Shown here in pieces: positions 16,713 through 26,092 of a DNA stretch of 64,000 nucleotides (position 1 is the first letter of the stretch; each line of letters begins with the position of its first letter). This DNA is from Allomuricauda sp. (GTDB lineage: Bacteria; Bacteroidota; Bacteroidia; Flavobacteriales; Flavobacteriaceae). Where the stretch lies: contig NZ_JANQLX010000015.1 of NCBI RefSeq assembly GCF_028280385.1, forward strand, positions 1 to 64,000. Direction: 5' to 3'. Under the pieces are notes generated by a model that saw only the letters and a list, made by a program, of their open reading frames with translations, did not search any database and was not told the DNA's origin. A program made the translations under genes and the position numbers.

Positions 16713-18005
16713 TTAGCTGTTCATCAAGTCTTCTATCTCTTCCGCTTCAATAGGAATGTTCCTCATTAGGTTGAACGGCTCCCCTTTTTCTTGAATCACC
16801 ACATCATCTTCCAATCGTACGCCAAATCCTTCATCGGGAATATAAATTCCTGGTTCTACCGTGAATACCATGTTGGCTTGCATAGGAGTTTTTAGCTCTC
16901 CGTAATCATGGGTATCCAAACCAATATGGTGACTGGTACCGTGCATAAAGTACTTTTTATAGGCAGGCCAGTTCTTGTCCTCGTTTTGCACATCGGCCTT
17001 ATCCAAAAGCCCAAGGCCTAAAAGTTCTGAGGTCATCAATTTGCCCACTTCCTTGTGGTATTCCGCCCAAATGGTTCCTGGAACCAACATTTTGGTGGCA
17101 TCATTCTTCACTCTAAGCACTGCATCGTAAACAGCTCGTTGGCGTGGGGTATATGTTCCATTTGCAGGGATGGTCCGCGTTAGATCACTGGAATAATTGG
17201 CATATTCAGCAGCAACATCCATCAATATCAAATCCCCATCTTTTACTTGTTGATTGTTTTCAACATAGTGGAGCACATTGGCATTGTTTCCAGAAGCTAT
17301 AATCGGGGTGTAGGCAAATCCCTTGGAACGGTTTCGTACAAATTCATGGAGCAACTCAGCTTCCATTTCGTATTCCCAAACTCCGGGTTTGGTAAACGAC
17401 AAAAGTCGCCTAAACCCTTTTTCAGTGATATCGCAGGCTTGCTGCATTAAAGCTATTTCCTCCGGCTCCTTGATTCCCCTGATTTTCTGCAAGATGGGAT
17501 TGCTCTTTGACCAGCGATGGGCTGGAAAATCTTTTTTGCACTTTTCAATAAAACGGTCTTCCCTGGTTTGGGTCACCACGGCTTGTCTGTAATGTTCGTT
17601 CGTATTAAAATAGATGGTATCGGCCTCGGTCATCAAGTCGAAAAAGACCTTGTCAAATTCGGTCAACCAGTAAATGGTTTCAATTCCTGAAACCTCAGTG
17701 GCCTGTTGCTTTGTTAACTTGGCTCCTTCCCATATGGCAATGTGTTCGTTGGTCTCCCTTACAAATAACACCTCCCTAAACTTTTTATCCAATGCATCCG
17801 GGAACAACAACAAGATGGTTTCTTCCTGATCGGCTCCGCTCAAATAAAAAATATCCCTATGCTGTTCAAAGGCCATGGTACTGTCCGCACTAATGGGATA
17901 AATGTCATTGGAGTTAAATATCGCAATACTTCCCGGTTGCATTTGGGACATAAATTTTTTGCGATTTTTAATAAAAAGCTGGTTGCTTATAGGTTGATAT
18001 TTCAT
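16713..18005 (-). CDS. Xaa-Pro aminopeptidase (aminopeptidase P, M24B)
   Basis: This 430-residue metallopeptidase removes N-terminal residues ahead of proline. The N-terminal AMP_N domain is at about 5-135 and the pita-bread M24 domain at about 170-425. Metal ligands are visible: the two Asp in L-M-D-V-A-A-E-Y-A-N-Y-S-S-D-L-T, the His in H-H-I-G-L-D-T-H-D, and the Glu residues in V-E-P-G-I-Y and R-L-E-D-D-V. It has no signal peptide. A good promoter lies directly upstream. Confidence 0.93.
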   Translation of the reverse strand: MKYQPISNQLFIKNRKKFMSQMQPGSIAIFNSNDIYPISADSTMAFEQHRDIFYLSGADQEETILLLFPDALDKKFREVLFVRETNEHIAIWEGAKLTKQQATEVSGIETIYWLTEFDKVFFDLMTEADTIYFNTNEHYRQAVVTQTREDRFIEKCKKDFPAHRWSKSNPILQKIRGIKEPEEIALMQQACDITEKGFRRLLSFTKPGVWEYEMEAELLHEFVRNRSKGFAYTPIIASGNNANVLHYVENNQQVKDGDLILMDVAAEYANYSSDLTRTIPANGTYTPRQRAVYDAVLRVKNDATKMLVPGTIWAEYHKEVGKLMTSELLGLGLLDKADVQNEDKNWPAYKKYFMHGTSHHIGLDTHDYGELKTPMQANMVFTVEPGIYIPDEGFGVRLEDDVVIQEKGEPFNLMRNIPIEAEEIEDLMNS

Positions 18006-18022
18006 TGTTCAATTCGTTTCTC

Positions 18023-18053
18023 CAAATGTAAAGATTTGACCGTCGGACGGCAA
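18023..18053 (-). promoter_or_regulatory. Bacteroidota-type promoter of the aminopeptidase P gene
   Basis: On the minus strand TTG (18053-18051), 20 nt, then TACATTTG (18030-18023) matches the -33/-7 consensus with the usual spacing, about 18 nt upstream of the start codon. It abuts the T-run of the terminator of the gene behind it. Confidence 0.65.
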
Positions 18054-18081
18054 CAAAAAAAGGAGCCTAAATGGCTCCTTT
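18054..18081 (-). terminator. Intrinsic terminator of the glycine-rich small protein gene
   Basis: AGGAGCC and GGCTCCT form a 7-bp stem around TAAAT, followed on the minus strand by a run of seven T. Confidence 0.85.
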
Positions 18082-18101
18082 AAACTTTGGTCCTACATTT
18101 C

Positions 18102-18383
18102 CTATTTGGAGATGGCATTTTTTATGACGCCAATGATTGCCATGATAACACCTCCACCAACGCCCCCGCCGGCAATACTGCCAATAATCCCGGCAACGTC
18201 CATCCCTCCATCAGTTCCCAGTCCCAACATTCCCAAAAGGTAGCCTCCAAGTCCGCCCCCCAATATTCCCGAGAGGGAATTTCCCAGAGATCCAAGGCTG
18301 AGCTTGGGCATTAATTTTCCTGCAAGGTTACCTCCTACGGCCCCTGCGATCAGTTGAATGATCAACGGTAAATAAGATTCCAT
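18102..18383 (-). CDS. Glycine-rich hydrophobic small protein
   Basis: This 93-residue protein is very rich in Gly, Leu and Ile, with three hydrophobic stretches (about 5-22, 38-55, 62-88) separated by G-G-G and G-x-x-x-G patterns. It is probably an inner-membrane protein of the loosely defined glycine-zipper type. No function can be given. It is monocistronic, with its own terminator. Confidence 0.7.
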   Translation of the reverse strand: MESYLPLIIQLIAGAVGGNLAGKLMPKLSLGSLGNSLSGILGGGLGGYLLGMLGLGTDGGMDVAGIIGSIAGGGVGGGVIMAIIGVIKNAISK

Positions 18384-18562
18384 TTTTATAGTATTTAATG
18401 GTTATGTGGCAATAAATAAACAGGTTTTTAATGGATTTGTCAAAATTCATGGCAGTTTGTTGGATATTCTTCAGAAATAAGCTACAACAGTTGTACTATT
18501 GGCAGTTTGTGCCAGTAGTTTGTTATTCATACCTTGACCAAAAGAATGCAATCCGCCTTTTC

Positions 18563-21406
18563 ATGAAAAAACTGCTTTGTCTTGGACTCCTAGTCCTGGT
18601 AACTCCCATTTTTGGCCAACAAAAACCTACATCCAAGGAACAGATTGCTTCGGCACTTACACAAAAGGCCCAAATGGCCGAAACTTCCCTGGTTAAAAAT
18701 ATTCCGCTTAAGAACATCGGACCTTCCATCATGAGTGGTAGGGTGGTAGATCTAGAGGTCAATCCGCAAGATCCAACGGAATTTTATGTGGCCTATGCAT
18801 CCGGTGGACTTTGGTACACCCATACCAACGGGATTTCCTTTGACCCTGTGATGGACAATTCCGATACCCAAAACATTGGCGATATAGCCGTGGACTGGAA
18901 AAGTGGCACCCTATGGGTGGGTACGGGGGAAAACAATTCCTCCCGTTCTTCCTATGCGGGCATCGGGATTCTTAAATCTACAGATAAAGGCAACACCTGG
19001 CAAAACATGGGCCTTCATGATTCCCATCACATAGGAAGAATATTGATCAATCCCAGCAATCCGGATGAAGTAGTAGTAGGTGTTACAGGACATTTGTATT
19101 CTCCCAATACTGAACGGGGGGTCTATAAAACCACGGATGGAGGCAAAAGTTGGAAACGGACGCTTTTTGTAAACCAAGCCACCGGAATCATTGATATGGC
19201 CATGTCGCCAAACAATTTTAATGTACAATTTGCAGCGGCATGGGAAAAGGACCGTAAAGCATGGAATTTTATTGGAAATGGCGAGGCATCCGGAATTTAT
19301 AAGAGTGTGGATGGCGGTAGTAACTGGACGTTGGTTTCCTCCAAGGAAAGTGGCTTTCCTACCGGTGAGGGAGTAGGTCGTATAGGTTTGGCGGTATTTG
19401 ACGAAAACACCGTTTATGCCGTACACGATAGTCAATTTAGGCGTGCCAAATTAACAGAAGAAAAAAAGGAGGAATTGACAAAAGCCGATTTTAAGCGCAT
19501 GAACGTTGAAACCTTTTTGGCCCTGGATGATAAAAAACTCAACGACTATTTAAAAACCAATGGCTTTCAGGAAAAATATCGCTCCGAAAATGTGAAACAA
19601 ATGGTGCGAAGCGGCTCAGTAAAACCGGAAGATCTTGCCAAATATCTTGAAAATGCAAATTCGCTCTTATTTGATACTCCGGTTGTGGGTGCTGAGGTTT
19701 ATCGGAGTGATGACGCTGGTTCTAGCTGGAAAAAGATGAATTCCAACTACATTGATGATCTATTTTACAGCTACGGGTATTATTTTGCCCAGATCAGGGT
19801 AGACCCTAATGCCAAAGACCGAATTTATCTTGCCGGAGTCCCTCTGATCAAGTCGGAGGATGGAGGGAACACCTTTACATCCATCAGCAAGGAAAATGTG
19901 CACGCGGATCATCATGCACTTTGGATCAATCCAGAACGGTCCGGACATTTGATCAATGGAAATGATGGCGGGGTAAACATCAGTTATGATGATGGTGGAC
20001 ATTGGATGAAAAACAACAGTCCCAAAGTGGGTCAGTTTTATGCCATCAATGTAGATCATGAAGAACCGTACAATGTCTACGGTGGACTCCAGGATAACGG
20101 GGTGTGGAAAGGAGCACATAACAATAAGGAGAATTCGGCCTGGCACCAAAACGGAAAAAATCCTTGGCAAAGCATTATGGGCGGAGACGGTATGCAAGTG
20201 CAAATAGATAACCGCAATTCCAATATTGTTTACACAGGTTTTCAATTTGGGAACTACTATCGTCTGGATCTTTCCAAAGGAAAGCGCACTTACATCCAGC
20301 CCAAACACGAGCTGGGTGAATCACCTTATCGCTTCAATTGGCAAACCCCCATTCTCCTATCCAATCACAATCAGGATATTCTGTATTTAGGGGGAAATAA
20401 ACTACATCGTTCCTTAGATCAAGGAAATACCTGGGAAACCATTTCTGAGGATTTGACTTTGGGCGGCAAAACTGGCAATGTGGCCTATGGTACGATCACT
20501 TCAATCTCCGAATCGCCTTTTAAATTTGGTTTGTTGTACACCGGGAGCGATGATGGTCTTATCCATGTTTCCAAGAACGGGGGTGGTAGCTGGGAGTCCA
20601 TTGGCTCAAAACTTCCCAAAAATCTATGGGTGAGTGAAGTGGCTGCTTCCAAACATAAAAAGGAAAGGGTGTATGCCACTTTAAACGGTTATAGATGGGA
20701 TGATTTTACTCCTTATATATATGTAAGTGATGATTATGGCCAAAACTGGAAGTCCATCAGTAACGGAATCCCCGCTTCGCCGGTCAATGCACTTGTGGAA
20801 GACCCAAGTAACGGGAATCTTTTGTTTGTGGGAACGGATAATGGTCTTTATGTCAGTTTTGACCGGGGGAACAGTTGGGAGCTGTTTCAAAATGGAATGC
20901 CCAATGTTGCAGTGCACGATTTGGTGATACAGCCCAAGGCCAAACATCTTTTGATAGGTACCCACGGCCGAAGCATTTACAAGGCTGATATTTCCGTTTT
21001 ACAACAAATGACCCCAACAGTCATAAACACGGCCTTGGCAATTTTTGAAGTAGATCCTATCAAACATTCCAAAAATTGGGGCAATGCCACATATGGATGG
21101 GACAAGCCCAATACCCCTGGCTTGGATATTCCATTCTATTGTAACTCCGCAGGGCCCTGTTCGGCCAAAGTGATGACCGCCAATGGAACGGAGGTCAGTT
21201 CGGTAAACATGCAGGCCGATAAAGGTTTAAATATTTTGTCCTATGATCTTGCCTTTTCCAAAAAGGGTAAGAGCAATTTTCTGAAAAGAAACAAAATGAA
21301 GCTCGTTCCCGCCAAAAATGGGAAAACGTATCTCCCCAAGGGAACATACCAAGTTGAAATTAGCGGGAATGGGCAGGTGGAGTCCGTTCAGTTTAAAATA
21401 GAATAA
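18563..21406 (+). CDS. Secreted sortilin/BNR-repeat protein (VPS10-like, glycosyl-hydrolase-like)
   Basis: The frame is open from 18431, but the signal peptide M-K-K-L-L-C-L-G-L-L-V-L-V starts at 18563, giving 947 residues. The mature part has many BNR/sortilin-type blades with S-x-D-x-G-x-T/S-W, for example S-T-D-K-G-N-T-W, T-T-D-G-G-K-S-W, S-V-D-G-G-S-N-W and S-L-D-Q-G-N-T-W, so a ten-bladed VPS10-like propeller or tandem propellers is likely. Databases often label such proteins glycosyl hydrolases, but no catalytic pair can be named here. A helical insert at about 300-370 carries many lysines. There is no sorting domain or lipobox, so it is probably periplasmic. Confidence 0.85.
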   Translation: MKKLLCLGLLVLVTPIFGQQKPTSKEQIASALTQKAQMAETSLVKNIPLKNIGPSIMSGRVVDLEVNPQDPTEFYVAYASGGLWYTHTNGISFDPVMDNSDTQNIGDIAVDWKSGTLWVGTGENNSSRSSYAGIGILKSTDKGNTWQNMGLHDSHHIGRILINPSNPDEVVVGVTGHLYSPNTERGVYKTTDGGKSWKRTLFVNQATGIIDMAMSPNNFNVQFAAAWEKDRKAWNFIGNGEASGIYKSVDGGSNWTLVSSKESGFPTGEGVGRIGLAVFDENTVYAVHDSQFRRAKLTEEKKEELTKADFKRMNVETFLALDDKKLNDYLKTNGFQEKYRSENVKQMVRSGSVKPEDLAKYLENANSLLFDTPVVGAEVYRSDDAGSSWKKMNSNYIDDLFYSYGYYFAQIRVDPNAKDRIYLAGVPLIKSEDGGNTFTSISKENVHADHHALWINPERSGHLINGNDGGVNISYDDGGHWMKNNSPKVGQFYAINVDHEEPYNVYGGLQDNGVWKGAHNNKENSAWHQNGKNPWQSIMGGDGMQVQIDNRNSNIVYTGFQFGNYYRLDLSKGKRTYIQPKHELGESPYRFNWQTPILLSNHNQDILYLGGNKLHRSLDQGNTWETISEDLTLGGKTGNVAYGTITSISESPFKFGLLYTGSDDGLIHVSKNGGGSWESIGSKLPKNLWVSEVAASKHKKERVYATLNGYRWDDFTPYIYVSDDYGQNWKSISNGIPASPVNALVEDPSNGNLLFVGTDNGLYVSFDRGNSWELFQNGMPNVAVHDLVIQPKAKHLLIGTHGRSIYKADISVLQQMTPTVINTALAIFEVDPIKHSKNWGNATYGWDKPNTPGLDIPFYCNSAGPCSAKVMTANGTEVSSVNMQADKGLNILSYDLAFSKKGKSNFLKRNKMKLVPAKNGKTYLPKGTYQVEISGNGQVESVQFKIE

Positions 21407-21600
21407 TCTTCCCTATAGCTGTAAGACAACTCTTTACAAGTGCGGAAGTTTTCCCATTTGGTTGAAGAGTTTATTGCCAATCAATGCCATAGGAATTAGG
21501 ATTTCCTTATTTTTATAAGGCAACCAGGTGCGTCAATCGTACTGTTCCCCGCTTGTACCTGGCATAATCCTCTTGTTCTACCAACCAAAAACTGTATATC

Positions 21601-22779
21601 ATGGAAAACGATAGACGAAAACGTATCAAATCCATTGACCTGCTCCGTGGATTGGTCATGGTGATCATGGCCTTGGATCATGTGCGGGACTACTTTCACG
21701 TTGATGCCTTTATGTTTGATCCCTCCGACCTAAGTCAAACCAATGTTCCCTTGTTCTGGACTCGTTTTGTAACCCATTTCTGTGCACCAGTATTTGTCTT
21801 TCTGGCGGGAACCTCAGCCTTTTTTGTCGGGCAACGACGTGATAAAAAATCACTATCCAAATGGTTATTGAAAAGAGGGGTGTGGCTCATAATTGCGGAA
21901 ATCACCATTATTAAGCTGGCCTGGATGTTTAAATTGGATTACTCGGGAATACTACTTCAGGTTATTTGGGTGCTGGGCGTAGGAATGATTTTCTTGGCGG
22001 GAGTTATCCATCTTCCCAAAAAAGTGGGGCTGGTGATTTGTTTACTTGTCGTGTTCGGACATAATTTGCTGGATTCCGTTGCCCCTACCTCGCCAGTTGC
22101 CAATGGAATATGGACCTTCCTTCATGTATTCAATCTTGTTGATATGGGTGGATTCGTGGTGTTTGTAGGCTACCCCATGATCCCTTGGATATTTGTGATG
22201 CCCTTGGGGTATTATCTGGGTGAATTGTACAAACCAACATTTGATCCCGCGCTCAGAAAAAAATGGTTGTTGCAATTGGGTCTGGGCAGTACCGTGCTGT
22301 TCTTTGCCCTCAGGGCCATAAATATTTATGGGGATATGGTACCGTGGTCCACTCAAGAAACATTGGGACTCACCATTGCGTCCTTTTTTAACGTAACCAA
22401 ATATCCCCCTTCCCTACAATTTTTGTTGATTACATTGGGGCCATCTCTAGTGTTTCTTGCCCTTGCGGAAAATTGGCGCAATCGCATAACCGAAAAAGTT
22501 GTGGTCATAGGAAGGGTCCCCATGTTTTTCTATATCGTTCATATTTATGTGATTCACGGGTTGGCTGTCATTGCCGCCATGCTCACCGGGTTTAGCTTCT
22601 CGGATATGGTCATTGATCTTTGGATCACCCTGCAACCGGAACTGCGAGGTTATGGTTTCAATTTGGGGGTGGTCTATCTTATCTGGGCAGTGCTTACTAT
22701 CGCCCTTTATCCCGTTTGCAATTGGTACAACAACTATAAAACGGCCCATAGGGAAAAGTGGTGGCTGGCGTATTTGTAA
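21601..22779 (+). CDS. DUF1624/heparan-alpha-glucosaminide N-acetyltransferase-like membrane protein
   Basis: This 392-residue protein has about ten membrane helices. The N-terminal R-I-K-S-I-D-L-L-R-G-L-V-M-V-I-M-A-L-D-H segment is diagnostic of the HGSNAT-like/DUF1624 family, in which a membrane His (here in A-L-D-H, about residue 27) takes part in acyl transfer. The substrate in bacteria is unknown; cell-envelope glycans are a reasonable guess. An AraC regulator follows 35 nt downstream on the same strand. Confidence 0.85.
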   Translation: MENDRRKRIKSIDLLRGLVMVIMALDHVRDYFHVDAFMFDPSDLSQTNVPLFWTRFVTHFCAPVFVFLAGTSAFFVGQRRDKKSLSKWLLKRGVWLIIAEITIIKLAWMFKLDYSGILLQVIWVLGVGMIFLAGVIHLPKKVGLVICLLVVFGHNLLDSVAPTSPVANGIWTFLHVFNLVDMGGFVVFVGYPMIPWIFVMPLGYYLGELYKPTFDPALRKKWLLQLGLGSTVLFFALRAINIYGDMVPWSTQETLGLTIASFFNVTKYPPSLQFLLITLGPSLVFLALAENWRNRITEKVVVIGRVPMFFYIVHIYVIHGLAVIAAMLTGFSFSDMVIDLWITLQPELRGYGFNLGVVYLIWAVLTIALYPVCNWYNNYKTAHREKWWLAYL

Positions 22780-22814
22780 CTGGAAGGGACAGGTAAAATT
22801 GCTAATTTTAGGTT

Positions 22815-23678
22815 ATGATCGTAGATATCCAACAGTATTTCAGAAAGCATACGGCTTTCAACAAGCTGGTGGGTGACGATTATCTATTTGTGGAATACAA
22901 ATGCCCTATTGACATTGAAAAATTCCAGTTGTTCACGGATTCCCATATCATCAATTATGTGATCAGCGGAAAAAAAGACTGGTTTGGCCCCAAACAAACA
23001 TTTGCTATTGAAGGGGGCGATGCCCTTTTTGTTCGAAAGGGGGTATATACCACCAAGCAATACTTTGAAGTGGATTACTGCGTGATTCTATTTTTTATCA
23101 CCGACGATTTTATCACCAAATTTTTCAAAGAGCATCCCAAACTCAAATTTCCTGCCAGCGAAGAAGATCATCCCCAAATTTTTGAAATACAGGTAAATGA
23201 TTCTTTTGAATCCTTGATCCTGAGCATTTTCAACTACTTTAAACAAGCAGGGGAAATTCCCAAGAGTCTTGTTGAAATCAAATTCCGGGAATTGTTGTTC
23301 AATGTGTTGTTAAATCCCAAAAACAGACCTCTTGCACAATACCTATATTCCCTATTGGACACCCAAAAGGCAGAAATGGAATATACCATGCTCAAGCATT
23401 TTCAATATGATCTGGGCATGGAGGAGTTTGCCAGACTTTGTGGTAGGAGCCTTTCTACTTTTAAACGCGATTTCAAACTTCATTTTCAACAGACCCCAGG
23501 TCAATGGATCAAGACCAAAAGGTTGGAATATGCCAAAACACTACTGGACCAATCCGAGCTAACGGTCAACGAAGTCTGCTACGAAAGCGGCTTTAAAAAT
23601 CCCTCCCACTTTAATAAAACATTTAAGGATAAATACGGCCTCCCCCCACTCCAATTTAGGTCCAGCGCCAAGGTTTAA
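22815..23678 (+). CDS. AraC family transcriptional regulator
   Basis: This 287-residue protein has an N-terminal effector-type domain (about 1-170) and a C-terminal double helix-turn-helix (about 190-282). The latter shows M-E-E-F-A-R-L-C-G-R-S-L-S-T-F-K-R-D-F and the second-helix motif V-C-Y-E-S-G-F-K-N-P-S-H-F-N-K-T-F, followed by P-P. It lies 35 nt after the acyltransferase-like gene and may be in the same transcript. TAATTTTA, one base off the -7 consensus, stands a few bases before the ATG. The target and effector are unknown. Confidence 0.92.
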   Translation: MIVDIQQYFRKHTAFNKLVGDDYLFVEYKCPIDIEKFQLFTDSHIINYVISGKKDWFGPKQTFAIEGGDALFVRKGVYTTKQYFEVDYCVILFFITDDFITKFFKEHPKLKFPASEEDHPQIFEIQVNDSFESLILSIFNYFKQAGEIPKSLVEIKFRELLFNVLLNPKNRPLAQYLYSLLDTQKAEMEYTMLKHFQYDLGMEEFARLCGRSLSTFKRDFKLHFQQTPGQWIKTKRLEYAKTLLDQSELTVNEVCYESGFKNPSHFNKTFKDKYGLPPLQFRSSAKV

Positions 23679-23783
23679 TGCCAGTAAACCCAGTTGGACC
23701 CCATAACAAATCATTTGGACTTTTAAGAAAATCCTTGCTGCCGCAGTTGCTTCAATTTTGCATGGTAACCAAAACAGAAGATC

Positions 23784-24899
23784 ATGCAAGCAACCATCAT
23801 TGAAACAAAACACTGGATAAAACTGGCCCATAAGCTAGGGGAAACTTTTGAGCTAAGGGCTGCAGAAAAAGACCAGAACAGGGCTTTCGTCCATGAAAAC
23901 TATGAGGACTTAAAAGCTGAAAGATTCTTTTCCCTTTTGATCCCGACGGAGCTGGGAGGAAGTGGACTATCCCACCAGGACGTATGCCATATAATCCGAA
24001 TCATTGGCAACCATTGTGGCTCCACTGCATTGGCATTTTCCATGCACCAGCACCTAGTGGCCGCCGCCGTTTGGAAATACAGGCATAAAAACGAAGGTGC
24101 GGATACCTTGGCCAAAATTGCGGAGCACCAATTGGTATTGGTCAGCACAGGTGCCAAAGACTGGTTGGATTCCAACGGGAGCCTAAAAAAAGTGGAGGGC
24201 GGATATTTGTTCACGGCCAAAAAGTACTTTGCAAGTCAGTCGGTGGCAGGTGATGTTGCCGTGACCAGTGCGGTGTACGAGGCTGAAGATGGAGCGGAAT
24301 CCGTATTCCATTTTTCCATCCCCTTAAAGCAGGAAGGCGTATCGCAATTGGATGATTGGAATACGTTGGGCATGCGGGCCACCGGTTCACAAACCTTGGT
24401 ATTTGACGATGTATTTGTACCAGAAGACAGCATTGCCCTTATAAGAAAGCGCAATGAGTTTCATCCTGTTTGGAATGTGGTGTTGACCGTAGCCATGCCC
24501 CTGATCATGTCTGCTTATGCAGGCATTGCGGAACGGGCTGAAAAGCTGGCCATTGATAGCGCCAAAAAAAGAAATGAAAATCATTTGACCTATAGCGTGG
24601 GCAAGCTGCACAACACATTTTTAGGATGCAAATCGCAATGGAACTCCATGCAAGTCTTGGCCAACAACCTGGGTTTTTCTCCGGACAAAGCGATTACCGC
24701 CAATATGTTGAGCTATAAGACCAATGTCTCGGAACTGGCAAGGAACACCGTTGCGGAAGCTATGGAGATTGTAGGAGGACAAAGCTTTTATAAAAAGCAT
24801 TTGTTGGAGCGTTTGTTCAGGGATGTGCAAGCCTCGCAATTCCACCCACTGCCCAAATGGAATCAATATGAATTTACGGGCAGCCATTTGTTGGAGTAG
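23784..24899 (+). CDS. Acyl-CoA dehydrogenase family flavoprotein
   Basis: This 371-residue protein has the acyl-CoA dehydrogenase fold: N-terminal helical domain, middle beta domain with T-L-G-M-R-A-T-G-S-Q-T (about 193-203), and C-terminal helical bundle. It is shorter than fatty-acid enzymes (about 380-390) and is more like the DszC/hydroxylase-type side branch of the family. The catalytic Glu is not evident, so dehydrogenase activity is not assured. Its operon context (AraC regulator upstream, small secreted protein downstream) does not suggest a pathway. Confidence 0.85.
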   Translation: MQATIIETKHWIKLAHKLGETFELRAAEKDQNRAFVHENYEDLKAERFFSLLIPTELGGSGLSHQDVCHIIRIIGNHCGSTALAFSMHQHLVAAAVWKYRHKNEGADTLAKIAEHQLVLVSTGAKDWLDSNGSLKKVEGGYLFTAKKYFASQSVAGDVAVTSAVYEAEDGAESVFHFSIPLKQEGVSQLDDWNTLGMRATGSQTLVFDDVFVPEDSIALIRKRNEFHPVWNVVLTVAMPLIMSAYAGIAERAEKLAIDSAKKRNENHLTYSVGKLHNTFLGCKSQWNSMQVLANNLGFSPDKAITANMLSYKTNVSELARNTVAEAMEIVGGQSFYKKHLLERLFRDVQASQFHPLPKWNQYEFTGSHLLE

Positions 24900-24929
24900 A
24901 AATAAGAAACAACCTTAAAATCAAAAAAT

Positions 24930-25460
24930 ATGAAAACAAAGTTTAAAGTGATTGCCTTCTTGGGATATATCACAACAGCAATGGCCCTTGGCCAACAATC
25001 GGATCTTTTGGCCTACAACCAACTTCCCGAACCATCTGTTGGTTCAATGGGGTTGAAGAAAAGTGGGGAAGTAAGGAATAGCAGCTATATTTCCGAGGTT
25101 TCCCATTTGAAACTTGGTAAAACAGTCAATGCGTGGCAAACGCAAATTGCACAGTTGAACCTGAACGAAATGGCCATTCATGTTCCTGAGGACCCCTCTT
25201 TATATGAGGTGGTGCTACGGGATAAAAATGTGGGCATTCATGCCAGATATGATGCCTCCGGTAACTTGATATCGAGTATTGAACGATATAAGAATACCCG
25301 GATTCCCTATAAAATCAACAGGGAGATCGTGTTGGAATATCCTGGTTGGAACCTAAAAAACAGCCTGTTGACTCTTCATTTTCGAAGAGGATCTCCGATC
25401 AAAAAGGAGTATAAAATCCAAATTCAACATGGAAGTAAGCGAAAAACACTAAAGTTTTAA
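24930..25460 (+). CDS. Secreted protein of unknown function
   Basis: This 176-residue protein has an N-terminal signal peptide (about 1-21, ending A-M-A-L-G-Q). The mature part contains a segment with strands around V-V-L-R-D-K-N-V-G-I-H-A-R-Y-D-A-S-G-N-L (about 88-107), resembling beta-lactamase-inhibitor-like PepSY small domains, but I cannot name a family. The gene starts 30 nt after the acyl-CoA dehydrogenase gene and ends at a strong hairpin, so it is probably the last gene of that unit. Confidence 0.7.
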   Translation: MKTKFKVIAFLGYITTAMALGQQSDLLAYNQLPEPSVGSMGLKKSGEVRNSSYISEVSHLKLGKTVNAWQTQIAQLNLNEMAIHVPEDPSLYEVVLRDKNVGIHARYDASGNLISSIERYKNTRIPYKINREIVLEYPGWNLKNSLLTLHFRRGSPIKKEYKIQIQHGSKRKTLKF

Positions 25461-25473
25461 CAATCCAATGATG

Positions 25474-25520
25474 ACCCATGCCTTGAAAGTATACATCAGG
25501 GCATGGGTTTATGTTTATTT
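25474..25520 (+). terminator. Terminator with 9-bp perfect stem after the secreted protein gene
   Basis: ACCCATGCC (25474-25482) and GGCATGGGT (25500-25508) pair perfectly around a 17-nt loop, followed by a T-rich tract. Confidence 0.65.
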
Positions 25521-25598
25521 TTCTAAAAATTAATGTAACCCCTCTGAAAACTTGCCATTTAATTCCCGTTGGACCCTGTATTTCAATTGAATTATTTC

Positions 25599-25606
25599 TA
25601 ATTTTG
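25599..25606 (+). promoter_or_regulatory. -7 element upstream of the STAS-like gene
   Basis: TAATTTTG matches TAnnTTTG exactly, 55 nt upstream of the ATG at 25661. No -33 element stands out. Confidence 0.35.
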
Positions 25607-25660
25607 CATATTCCAACCAACCTTATTGAATCAATTGATACATACTCGATTCTGGGAACT

Positions 25661-26092
25661 ATGCAAAGGGTACGGGAAATAGAGTTTTTCAGGAATATCA
25701 GGGAAATCAGGGAATATGAATTTGGAATATTCTATTTCTTTGATGGATTGGTCATTTCCGAAATCAAGGAAGATGTGGTCTTTAATTGGGGCATGGCCAA
25801 AAAGGCCATTGATGCCGCCTATGAGATTATTGGCAAAGACAAACCCATTGCCTACATTTCCAATAGGATCAACAACTATTCCGTGGTTCCTACCGATTGG
25901 ATCAAATTCTATACCCATCGCAATCAACTGGAACTCTATTCTGTGGTGGCCTATTCCAAAAGCGGATTGGCCAGTTTAATTTTGGAGCGGATGTTCTTTA
26001 AGAACAGTATCCGACAGTTTTCCGATTTGGAAAGTGCCATTAAGTGGAGCCTGTCAAAGCTGGAGGCCAAAAAGGAAAGTCTTCAGGATTAA
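25661..26092 (+). CDS. Hypothetical protein, possibly STAS/SpoIIAA-like
   Basis: The frame is open from 25511, but the region before 25661 carries a terminator tail and a -7 element, so the start is taken at the ATG at 25661 (143 residues). The sequence alternates strands and helices (G-I-F-Y-F-F-D-G-L-V-I-S-E-I, then A-K-K-A-I-D-A-A-Y-E-I, then P-I-A-Y-I-S-N-R), which resembles a STAS/SpoIIAA-like fold. It ends 4 nt inside the 3' end of the convergent aspartoacylase-like gene. The assignment to STAS is tentative. Confidence 0.65.
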   Translation: MQRVREIEFFRNIREIREYEFGIFYFFDGLVISEIKEDVVFNWGMAKKAIDAAYEIIGKDKPIAYISNRINNYSVVPTDWIKFYTHRNQLELYSVVAYSKSGLASLILERMFFKNSIRQFSDLESAIKWSLSKLEAKKESLQD